This document shows, in pieces, positions 1 to 5,213 of a DNA stretch of 5,213 nucleotides. The stretch spans positions 1-5,213 of the forward strand of contig CANJYI010000222.1 of NCBI GenBank assembly GCA_947478975.1, given 5' to 3'. The first letter of the stretch is position 1; the number at the start of each line of letters is the position of its first letter. Under the pieces are notes generated by a model. It did not search any database. It was not told the DNA's origin and worked only from the letters and a program-made list of their open reading frames with translations. Made by a program: the position numbers and the translations under genes. The DNA comes from Chthoniobacteraceae bacterium (GTDB lineage: Bacteria; Verrucomicrobiota; Verrucomicrobiia; Chthoniobacterales; Chthoniobacteraceae).

Positions 1-1
1 C

Positions 2-136
2 CACGGTGTTCGGAGCATGGACGCCGCCGCTTATTTTGCGGGGCACGGAATGGAGAATGCGCGCAGTCTCCGCGGAGGGATCGACGCTTGGAGCTGCGAA
101 GTGGATTCCACTTTGCCCCGGTACGACCTCGCATAG
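2..136 (+). CDS. Rhodanese-like domain protein, C-terminal fragment (5' end outside window)
   Basis: The first 44 codons of this frame are open from the left edge and end at a TAG. They read as the end of a rhodanese (sulfurtransferase) domain. The fragment starts with HGVRS, the second half of the CxxGxRS active-site loop, so the catalytic Cys should lie just outside the window. This is followed by a helix (AAAYFAGHG), the typical LRGGIDAW motif at about residues 28-35, and an acidic tail ending in LPRYDLA. Rhodaneses carry a persulfide on the active-site Cys and hand on sulfane sulfur. The next gene, an IscU-type scaffold, starts 39 bases downstream on the same strand, so a role in sulfur supply for Fe-S assembly is a reasonable inference. 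Whether the protein is a lone rhodanese domain or the end of a larger protein (for example a MoeB-type fusion) cannot be seen. Confidence 0.85.
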   Translation, partial: HGVRSMDAAAYFAGHGMENARSLRGGIDAWSCEVDSTLPRYDLA

Positions 137-175
137 CCTTTCCCGCGTCGCGTTCTTTTCAAGAAAAACTATTCC

Positions 176-715
176 ATGAGCGATCTCCAGCAGCGCATAG
201 CCGAAGCGGTGGCCCAGCCCAAAAACCTCGGGGAGATGTCCGACGCGGACGCCGTGGGGACCGCCGGTTCTGAGGGGTGCGGAGACATGCTCCGGATGTG
301 GGTGAAGTTTCGCCAGGATGCTCAGGGGCGGAAGGTGATAGACCGGGCAACATTCCAGACCTTTGGGTGCGAGACCGCCATCGCCGTGGCCAGCGTTGCG
401 ACCGAGTTGGTGGCTGGAAAAACGATTGCCGAGGCGCTGGATCTGTCGGGGGCTGACCTGGCTTCTTCTTTGGGGGCGTTGCCGCCCATGAAAATCCACT
501 GCGCGCAACTGGTGGAGGGGGCGCTGCGCTCTGCTTTGCAGGGGGACTCCGCGCCCGCGGCGTCGGGGCATTCTGAGAAACAGCAGTCGCCCGCGGCGCA
601 CACCGCCGGCAGCCCTACGTTGCGCGACAGCTTTAAGCCGGCGGAGGGTTCCGTGCGCAAGCCGAACATTGTCTTCAAGCAACCCGGCAACACAGACGCC
701 CCTTCCGATTCGTAA
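176..715 (+). CDS. IscU/NifU-N-type Fe-S cluster assembly scaffold with C-terminal extension
   Basis: This 179-residue protein matches the IscU/NifU N-terminal scaffold fold, on which Fe-S clusters are built in the cytoplasm. The three ligand cysteines are present: C35 in GCGD (with D37), C65 in TFGCETAIA and C109 in KIHC. Spacing of 30 and 44 residues resembles IscU (about 26 and 43) and lacks the roughly 20-residue insertion of SufU. LPPMK at 102-106 corresponds to the LPPVK site by which IscU contacts the HscA chaperone. The recognisable domain ends near residue 122. The remaining 57 or so residues are polar and rich in Ser, Pro and Ala, look disordered, and are not part of the family. The ATG at 176 fits the family start (IAEAVAQPKNLG corresponds to the DHYxNPRNxG region). 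Only a weak purine stretch (aagaaaaa) precedes it. It lies between a rhodanese and sufT, probably in one operon. Confidence 0.9.
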   Translation: MSDLQQRIAEAVAQPKNLGEMSDADAVGTAGSEGCGDMLRMWVKFRQDAQGRKVIDRATFQTFGCETAIAVASVATELVAGKTIAEALDLSGADLASSLGALPPMKIHCAQLVEGALRSALQGDSAPAASGHSEKQQSPAAHTAGSPTLRDSFKPAEGSVRKPNIVFKQPGNTDAPSDS

Positions 716-748
716 GGCGGGCGCGCAATCTCTTCCAACACCCTTTTC

Positions 749-1300
749 ATGCACGAAAATACAGAGAAAGTTTTAACGCGGGACTGCGAGGCGGTCCGAA
801 TTCCAAGCGGAGAGGTGAGGCTGCTGCCGAAGGGCACGGTGGTCATGATCACGCAAGCCTTGGGGGGGAGTTACACGGTGGCAACCCCCGATGGGTTGGC
901 GCGCATTTCCGATGGCGATGCGGACGCCCTCGGTTTGGAGTCGCTCGTTTCCCAACGGAGCGAGCATGTGCCCGTGGCAGGGGTGCTCGTGAAGCCCGAG
1001 GCCGTCTGGGCAGAGTTGAAGACCTGTTATGACCCGGAGATTCCGGTGAACATCGTGGATCTGGGGCTCGTCTATGATTGCTCCGTCGAACAACCCGAGG
1101 GAGCGCCCGCGGATGTGCGGGTCAAGATGACGCTTACCGCTCCCGGTTGTGGAATGGGGCCCGTGATCGCCAGGGAGGCGGAGCAGAAGATCATGGCTCT
1201 TCCGGGTGTCGCCTCTGCGGAGGTGGAAGTGGTCTGGGATCCGGCGTGGAACCAGTCGATGATCAGCGAAGTGGGCAAGATGAAGCTTGGGCTGATTTAG
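749..1300 (+). CDS. sufT: SufT, long-form Fe-S assembly protein (MIP18/DUF59 domain)
   Basis: This 183-residue protein fits the long SufT family. Residues about 8-65 form the family-specific N-terminal part (IPSGEVRLLPKGT, ITQALGGSYTV, DADALGL). Residues about 82-183 are a MIP18/DUF59 domain with DPEIPVNIVDLGLVYD (95-110), the TAPGCGMG loop carrying the conserved C134, and a C-terminal VVWDPAWNQSMISE segment. SufT-type proteins act in the cytoplasm in maturation or transfer of Fe-S clusters to target proteins rather than as primary scaffolds. That is known from the family and not shown here. The gene begins 33 bases after the IscU-like gene on the same strand and is probably co-transcribed. 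The ATG at 749 gives the usual family length; no Shine-Dalgarno motif is seen. The next gene is convergent, so this is the operon's last gene. Confidence 0.93.
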   Translation: MHENTEKVLTRDCEAVRIPSGEVRLLPKGTVVMITQALGGSYTVATPDGLARISDGDADALGLESLVSQRSEHVPVAGVLVKPEAVWAELKTCYDPEIPVNIVDLGLVYDCSVEQPEGAPADVRVKMTLTAPGCGMGPVIAREAEQKIMALPGVASAEVEVVWDPAWNQSMISEVGKMKLGLI

Positions 1301-1319
1301 CGCAGCCAGAAGCGTGACC

Positions 1320-1351
1320 GGAACGCCGGGAGCGAAGGCCCCCGGGCGTCC
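1320..1351. terminator. Possible bidirectional terminator hairpin between convergent genes
   Basis: In the 60-base gap between the convergent sufT and zinc-ribbon genes, 1320-1330 can pair with 1341-1351. The pairs are GGA/TCC, CGCC/GGCG and GGG/CCC, giving 10 pairs interrupted by a bulged A at 1323 and a bulged G at 1344, with a 10-base loop. No T-run follows on either strand, so it is not a classic intrinsic terminator. The location is where one would be expected, and the call rests mainly on that. Confidence 0.35.
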
Positions 1352-1360
1352 TGACTGCCG

Positions 1361-2059
1361 CTAGTCTGGATAAAGAATCCGGTTGCACTGTTCGCAGTGC
1401 ACGATGGACTTTCTTGCCTTCACCGCTGTCACCGTCGCCACGGTTACTTTCATGTGGCAGCCGCTGCAGACCTCGTTGCGCAGGGCAACGACGGCTTCAT
1501 TTTTGGTCGTGAACAACCGTTTGTAGTCGTCGAGAAGGTCCTCGTCCAAGGAGGCCGTGAATTTCTCCCTGCTCGCGTCCAGTTCCGCGAGTTGGGTGGT
1601 CAGTTGCTCGGATTTCTTTTCCAGATCGGTGAGCTGTCGCTGCACCAATTCCGCCGCTGCCGCCGCTGCCCGGTCGGCCTCGGCCACCTGCGGCTTGAGT
1701 TCGTCCAAGGTTTCCATCAACTGGAGTTGGCGGTCTTCGATTCCAGAAATTTCCCCGCGTACATGCGCGATGGAATGGTTGAGCGCCTGATACTCCTCGT
1801 TTTTTCGAGTCTGCATCTTCTGGGTCTCGTACTTCGCGATCTGCTCTTTGCGGCTCCGGATTTCGTTCTCCAGACGGGCCTGCTCCACTTCTGCCGCCCG
1901 CTGGCGGTGATGGGTATCCTGTGAAAGCTGCTTGGCGGCGCTGAGCTTTTCTTCGAGCGACTTGCGCTCTAGGGGGACCGTTTTGAGCTCGCCCCGCAGG
2001 GAACGTGCTTTCTTGTCGCGGTCTTGGAGTAACAGGAGGCGTTCAATCTCGGGGAGCAT
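1361..2059 (-). CDS. Coiled-coil C4 zinc-ribbon protein (COG1579; CT398/HP0958-like)
   Basis: From the ATG at 2059 this is 232 residues. Nearly the whole N-terminal 180 residues is a charged heptad-like coiled coil (E/K/Q/L-rich, with RKNEEYQALNHSI in the middle). The C-terminus is a zinc ribbon with CSGC (C198, C201) and CEQC (C222, C225), ending in RILYPD. This is the layout of COG1579 proteins such as Chlamydia CT398 and Helicobacter HP0958 (FlgZ), which bind sigma-54 and export-system or flagellar components. Whether that role holds here is unknown, since no sigma-54 or secretion gene is in the window. An in-frame ATG at 2107 would add 16 residues and has a weak AGG six bases upstream. 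I prefer 2059 because homologues, as I recall them, begin close to MLPEIE. It lies downstream of the YcgQ-like gene on the same strand, 15 or 63 bases away depending on start, so co-transcription is likely. Confidence 0.88.
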   Translation of the reverse strand: MLPEIERLLLLQDRDKKARSLRGELKTVPLERKSLEEKLSAAKQLSQDTHHRQRAAEVEQARLENEIRSRKEQIAKYETQKMQTRKNEEYQALNHSIAHVRGEISGIEDRQLQLMETLDELKPQVAEADRAAAAAAELVQRQLTDLEKKSEQLTTQLAELDASREKFTASLDEDLLDDYKRLFTTKNEAVVALRNEVCSGCHMKVTVATVTAVKARKSIVHCEQCNRILYPD

Positions 2060-2122
2060 CAATAGCAGTCTTGATTGGATTGAGCGCAGTTGCAACGTCT
2101 CAGGCATCTTCTGCCTGACCGA

Positions 2123-3112
2123 CTAGAAAAGCATCGACTCTTCCGGCGGCTTTGCTTGCTGCACGGAGGTGGCTTGAAGCACGCCGACACGCTTCCCGTT
2201 TTCCAGGGGGAAGGTGGCTTTCCCGACGATTTTGACCCAAGTCATTTCCGGCAAATCGGGCAACGCCGAGGCTTCCACCAGTGTCGAGACCGGCCGGGCG
2301 TCCGCAGCGCAGCATGTCATGAACATGCGGACGGCTTTGAAACGGGCCGCTCCGCCGGCATCCGTCGTTCCGGCGCCCTTTTCACCAACAGGCATCATTT
2401 GCGCGACGAGCTGGACGGTTCTGCCCTCGAAATCTTTCCGGAGCTGCGAGTCTTGAACCGCATACAAAAGATCCAGCACTTCGGCCACGATGTAGCCTTC
2501 AGGCGTTTTTTGGAGGTACTCGGGAATGGCCTCGCCCCCTGCGGCGGCGGACGCCGGAGCAGCCACGACCGACGCCGTGGCAGAGGGTGTGGCAGAGGGT
2601 GTGGCAGAGGGTGTGGCAGAGGGTGTGGCAGAGGGTGTGCCTTCCGTCGGGGCACCGACCGGGAGCGGGGTGGCCGGCTGGGCGGGGGGCTGTTCCTTGA
2701 GGGAAGCCGTGGGCTGTGCCACCGGCCGGCCCTTGCTTTGTCTTTGTCCAAGGGAGCTGGCATCGGTCACCTCGGCCCTTTGCTCAAACGCCTGCCTGCT
2801 GAACTGCTCTGGCGAAAGCCAGGCGGCGACACTGACTGGAAGGACCAGCACTAGAAAGGTGGTCCAGCGGCCCGCCTTGGTGCGGGAGAGGGGATGTGTG
2901 CAGGTTGCGTCCGAGCAGCATTCCGGAGGCGTGGGACGCGACGCAAACAGGAGCGCCAGTGCAGCAAGGCCGACGCCCGCCCACAGCACGCCAGGCCGGA
3001 AGGAAGGGTGCAGAAAGGAGGCCACCCGGCCCGTAAAATAGGTCCCCAACAGTACGGTGCTCCAAATTCCGAGTGTCAGGGAGGGGATCCAGCGAGTAAA
3101 AAGGGACGTCAT
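2123..3112 (-). CDS. YcgQ-like (DUF1980/TIGR03943-type) membrane subunit partnering a COG0701 permease
   Basis: This is 329 residues from the ATG at 3112; a TTG at 3127 would add five, and neither has a Shine-Dalgarno. Hydrophobic segments lie at about 9-34, 41-58 and 83-99. Between the second and third is a Cys/His-rich loop, PECCSDATCTHP (C65, C66, C71, H73). A long Pro/Ala/Ser/Gln-rich linker at about 110-190 contains five TPSA repeats. The C-terminal domain (about 195-329) has the family signature VRMFMTCCAADARPV (C267, C268, D271) and WVKIVGKATF. YcgQ-type proteins are found beside YcgR/COG0701 permeases, as here: the permease gene ends 35 bases upstream on the same strand. Their joint function is unsettled; the Cys residues make a metal or other thiophilic ligand plausible. 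The protein is longer than usual for the family, mainly because of the linker. Confidence 0.85.
   Translation of the reverse strand: MTSLFTRWIPSLTLGIWSTVLLGTYFTGRVASFLHPSFRPGVLWAGVGLAALALLFASRPTPPECCSDATCTHPLSRTKAGRWTTFLVLVLPVSVAAWLSPEQFSRQAFEQRAEVTDASSLGQRQSKGRPVAQPTASLKEQPPAQPATPLPVGAPTEGTPSATPSATPSATPSATPSATASVVAAPASAAAGGEAIPEYLQKTPEGYIVAEVLDLLYAVQDSQLRKDFEGRTVQLVAQMMPVGEKGAGTTDAGGAARFKAVRMFMTCCAADARPVSTLVEASALPDLPEMTWVKIVGKATFPLENGKRVGVLQATSVQQAKPPEESMLF
2577..2636 (-). repeat. Perfect 12-bp tandem repeat, five copies, coding TPSA
   Basis: On the + strand the unit gtggcagagggt occurs five times head to tail without a single difference, followed by a further GTG. On the coding (-) strand it encodes a TPSA tetrapeptide repeat in the linker of the YcgQ-like protein. 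The unit is a multiple of three, so changes in copy number keep the reading frame. The absence of even synonymous differences points to recent expansion by replication slippage. The repeat also keeps other frames open (GVAE and GCGR on +, PLPH on -), which explains several spurious overlapping open frames here. Confidence 0.95.
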
Positions 3113-3147
3113 AACAGGTGAAGGCAAAAAACGGCGTGTTGGCAGTG

Positions 3148-4113
3148 CTAGAACCCCAGGGCTTGCAGTCTCCAGCAGATGAGACCGATGCCTAGGAAAA
3201 GCCCCAGGCCAAGCAGGATGACGACCTTCCGCTTAAACAGTAAGCCGTACAACCAGTAGAGCTTGATGTCAAACATCGGGCCGAACACCAGAAACGCGAG
3301 TTTCGCCGTCATTGGAAAGCCGGGGAAACTCGTCGCGGCGATGAAGGCATCCGTGGTGCTGCAAAGTGCGAGGGCCACCGCTGCGGACATCATCGTAAAG
3401 ATGGCGATCAGCGGGGTGGCGGCCAGGGGCTCAAGCAGGGAGCGGTCCACGGCGGTTCCAAGGAGCGAGGTGATGCCCGCTCCGATGACAAAGAAAACGG
3501 CCACATCCAGGAAATCCGTCGCCGCGCTGTAGAGGGAGCGCAGCAATTTTGTGCCGATGGAAACCGGCAGGGTGCCGTCCAATGTGCCGGGCGCTGTTCC
3601 CACGCTGAGTCCGCCGCGAGCCGGGCGAGAAGCGGGGGAGGGCTCGGGGGCGGTCACGCCACTTTGCAGAATCGACTGCACTGGGAGGCGGTCCAGAAGA
3701 AGCCCTACAAAGATGGCGATGACCAGGCCGAGCCCCAACCTGAGGAGGGTCATTTCTGCGGGGTTCTGTCCGCGAAATGCGGCAAAGGTGCTCAGCGCGA
3801 CGATGGGGCTCACGATCGGGGCCCCGAGCATGTAGGTCACGGCGCAGCCCACGGGGAGGCCCTTGCGCAGGAAGCGGCGGATAACCACCACGCTGCCGCA
3901 CTCGCACATGGGGAAAACCAGCCCCAGCAGGCCGCTCACAAACACGGCTGCCGTCCGGTTTTTGGGGAGAACCTGGGCCAGTTTTTCTGGTGTCACAAAG
4001 GCATCGACCAAGCCCGAAATCAGAGCCCCTAGAAGGAGGAAAGGGATGCCTTCGAGAAGGACGCTGAGGAAGGCGACCGAAAAATCGCCTGCGTTAAAAG
4101 AGAACCAGGGCAT
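3148..4113 (-). CDS. COG0701 permease (YcgR/ArsP superfamily, DUF318)
   Basis: This 321-residue inner-membrane protein consists of two similar halves of about four hydrophobic segments each, joined by a Pro/Ala/Gly-rich cytoplasmic-type linker at about 150-185. The first half carries the family hallmark FPMCECGSVVVIRRFLRKG (C70 and C72) followed by GAPIVSPI. The second carries LCSTTDAFIAA (about 250-260). The superfamily includes ArsP, which exports trivalent organoarsenicals, and YcgR, which pairs with YcgQ. Because a YcgQ-like gene follows 35 bases downstream on the same strand, the YcgR-type assignment is the better one. The transported solute is unknown; the CxC motif suggests a soft metal, metalloid or thiol-reactive substrate (inference). 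The ATG at 4113 gives a full-length family member, again without a visible Shine-Dalgarno. The gap to the upstream lipoprotein gene is 54 bases. Confidence 0.9.
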   Translation of the reverse strand: MPWFSFNAGDFSVAFLSVLLEGIPFLLLGALISGLVDAFVTPEKLAQVLPKNRTAAVFVSGLLGLVFPMCECGSVVVIRRFLRKGLPVGCAVTYMLGAPIVSPIVALSTFAAFRGQNPAEMTLLRLGLGLVIAIFVGLLLDRLPVQSILQSGVTAPEPSPASRPARGGLSVGTAPGTLDGTLPVSIGTKLLRSLYSAATDFLDVAVFFVIGAGITSLLGTAVDRSLLEPLAATPLIAIFTMMSAAVALALCSTTDAFIAATSFPGFPMTAKLAFLVFGPMFDIKLYWLYGLLFKRKVVILLGLGLFLGIGLICWRLQALGF

Positions 4114-4167
4114 GGGTGGATGGGATGGGGCGGCGTTCGCCCTGCTGTTTTTTGGGGGGTGGGGAGG

Positions 4168-4743
4168 CTAGCGCAGCTTGAGCATCAAGGCGTCGACAGT
4201 GCTGTAATGCACGATGCTGGTCCAGCGTTGTTCGGGCACAAACTCGTGACGGTAGCCGGTGACGGGTACGGTATCGACAGTCACGCGCGCCGGCCTCCCC
4301 GGTCCCCCGGGCACAGAGTCGCGGCTGTGTTCAAAGCGGGTGAAGGGCTGGGTTTCCCAGTGGGCCGGCACGTGGTGGGTTTGCGGAAACTGGCCCTCTC
4401 CGAGGCCTCTGACCCACACGGCGTCGGCGCCGACCTTTCGGGCGTTGTGCTCGATGCTGCGCATTGCAAAATCACGGCCTCGTTCTGTGCTGAACTGGAA
4501 AAGCCCGATGACACGGCTGCCCTTGGGCACCTTGTCCAAAAAGGGAATGCTTTCGGTCTCCGGCTTGGGAGCGAACCGAGCTGCCGAGGTGGCTTTGTAG
4601 TACAGCTCACTCCGGCGGAGTGCGGCCTTCTCAAAATGAGCGCACCCTCCCCCGCCGAGGAGAACGATCGCGATCGCTCCCAGGCGGGCGAAAGCACCAA
4701 AGCTTCCCGCTCGTTTTCCGCAAGGGTTGCTGTGTGTTTTCAT
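4168..4743 (-). CDS. Probable secreted or lipid-anchored protein, function unknown
   Basis: The ATG at 4743 gives 191 residues; an in-frame TTG at 4761 would add six, but the ATG yields the more normal signal sequence. The N-terminus has basic residues (K2, K10, R11, R20), a hydrophobic stretch at about 21-29 (LGAIAIVLL), then GGGGC with C34. This resembles a lipoprotein signal, but the usual Leu at -3 from the Cys is replaced by Gly, so lipidation is likely rather than certain. The mature part has VPKGSRVIGLFQFSTERGRDFAMRSIEHNARKVGADAVWVR (continuous in the protein; about residues 67-108), in which an ARKVGADAVWVR stretch recalls small envelope lipoproteins with an ARxxGADAV motif. I do not recognise a characterised family. 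It has the same strand as the permease module and could share its transcript, with no clear functional link. Confidence 0.75.
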   Translation of the reverse strand: MKTHSNPCGKRAGSFGAFARLGAIAIVLLGGGGCAHFEKAALRRSELYYKATSAARFAPKPETESIPFLDKVPKGSRVIGLFQFSTERGRDFAMRSIEHNARKVGADAVWVRGLGEGQFPQTHHVPAHWETQPFTRFEHSRDSVPGGPGRPARVTVDTVPVTGYRHEFVPEQRWTSIVHYSTVDALMLKLR

Positions 4744-4882
4744 AGCTGAGAAAAAGACCAACAGGTCGCAGGGCGGTTTTTTCTAAAACTCTGAGGCTGC
4801 TAAGGGTGTCCAGCATGCCGACCTAAGCCAATTGCTTCGTTTCCTCGCAGACAGCTTCTCAGGGCACCTCTCCTGGGAGTCC

Positions 4883-5213
4883 TCAGACTGCGTGCTGCGG
4901 TGCGCGAACAGTCGCCTGTTCCAGTTCCCACGCTCTTGCTTCGACAATCCGGTTGCCGATCTCGTTCACCATCTGCTCCAAAATGAGGCGCAAATGGCTG
5001 CCCGCGCGGAAATCTGCCGGAGCGATGTGGCGCACCCGGTCTGCGTGGGTGGAAAGTTGGTAGCACTTTCTGAAGGAACCGCGGCTGGGATCCTCGGGAT
5101 TGTACACGGCAATGGCGTGGCCGCCGTTCTGCCGGACCACCGTGAAACAGGGCACGTCTGTGGGGCCGTCCCCGATGTAGATCATGTTTTGAAAGGGCAC
5201 CGGCCGGATGGCG
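4883..5213 (-). CDS. HAD-superfamily hydrolase, C-terminal part (5' end outside window)
   Basis: The frame is open from the right edge to a TGA at 4883 and gives about 110 residues. It contains MIYIGDGPTDVPCF, the HAD motif IV in which the two Asp residues of GDxxxD bind the catalytic Mg2+. It continues as GGHAIAVYNPEDPS, a segment ending the Rossmann-like core, then HADRVRHIAPADFRAGSHLRLILEQMV. The catalytic DxD motif I, the cap domain and motif III must lie beyond the window. HAD enzymes of this sort are mostly phosphatases, but the substrate is not inferable from this end. The GTG at 5200 is not the start: the frame continues upstream with AIRP, and a HAD protein cannot begin at motif IV. 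The downstream neighbour starts 139 bases away, so shared transcription is uncertain. Confidence 0.88.
   Translation of the reverse strand, partial: AIRPVPFQNMIYIGDGPTDVPCFTVVRQNGGHAIAVYNPEDPSRGSFRKCYQLSTHADRVRHIAPADFRAGSHLRLILEQMVNEIGNRIVEARAWELEQATVRAPQHAV

Noticed and set aside
322..852. A 176-codon - strand open frame across the scaffold and the start of sufT
   Set aside because: It is antisense to two clearly conserved genes and has no family-like composition.
2090..2854. A 254-codon + strand open frame opposite the YcgQ-like and zinc-ribbon genes
   Set aside because: It starts with TTG, has Arg/Gly/Cys/His-rich low-complexity content (GCGR repeats from the 12-bp tandem repeat) and no recognisable domain. 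The opposite strand carries a clear family protein. It is a GC-rich antisense shadow.
4128..4142. GGGCG-GCGTT-CGCCC hairpin followed by a T-run on the + strand
   Set aside because: It looks like a + strand terminator, but there is no + strand gene ending nearby. On the - strand, where the genes lie, the T-run is on the wrong side.
4120..4749. A 209-codon + strand open frame opposite the lipoprotein-like gene
   Set aside because: The - strand frame has a signal sequence and protein-like composition. The + frame would start inside the leader of the permease gene and shows no domain.
4799..4828. Imperfect inverted repeat GCTAAGG / CCTAAGC in the gap before the lipoprotein gene
   Set aside because: It has seven positions with a central A-A mismatch and a 16-base loop, and no T-run or known operator pattern. 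Chance is a sufficient explanation.
4762..4882. Search for a promoter or small RNA gene in the largest intergenic gap
   Set aside because: No convincing -35/-10 pair with proper spacing, tRNA-like fold or short conserved frame was found by eye.

Overview
The window is GC-rich, densely coding bacterial DNA with eight protein genes, two of them cut by the window edges. No RNA gene, insertion sequence or CRISPR array is visible. The gene set fits a PVC-group bacterium, most likely Verrucomicrobiota: a CT398/HP0958-type coiled-coil zinc-ribbon protein, a rhodanese/IscU/long-SufT Fe-S block, and GC-rich genes with almost no Shine-Dalgarno motifs. That placement is inferred from gene content, not from a marker gene.

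The left part (1-1300, + strand) looks like the tail of an Fe-S cluster assembly operon. It holds the end of a rhodanese-domain protein, then an IscU-type scaffold with the three cluster-ligand cysteines and a long extra C-terminal tail, then a long-form SufT. The three genes are 30-40 bases apart. A likely logic is sulfur handling (rhodanese), cluster building (scaffold) and cluster maturation or transfer (SufT); SufBCD/SufS would be expected upstream, outside the window.

The remainder (1361-5213) lies on the - strand and converges on sufT, with an imperfect hairpin between the two blocks. In transcription order it holds: the C-terminal third or so of a HAD-type hydrolase (running off the right edge); a small probable lipoprotein of unknown function; a COG0701 permease (YcgR/ArsP superfamily) with the CxC motif; its usual partner, a YcgQ/DUF1980-type membrane protein; and a coiled-coil C4 zinc-ribbon protein. 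The permease and YcgQ-like protein form a recognisable two-component transport module, probably for a metal, metalloid or other thiophilic solute, though the substrate cannot be read from the sequence. The YcgQ-like protein is unusual in carrying a perfect 12-bp x 5 tandem repeat (TPSA peptide repeat) in its linker and a Cys/His-rich loop between membrane segments.

Nothing here amounts to a clearly new system. The points most worth a second look are the decorated YcgQ-like protein, the tail on the IscU-like scaffold, and the strong bias to TAG stop codons.
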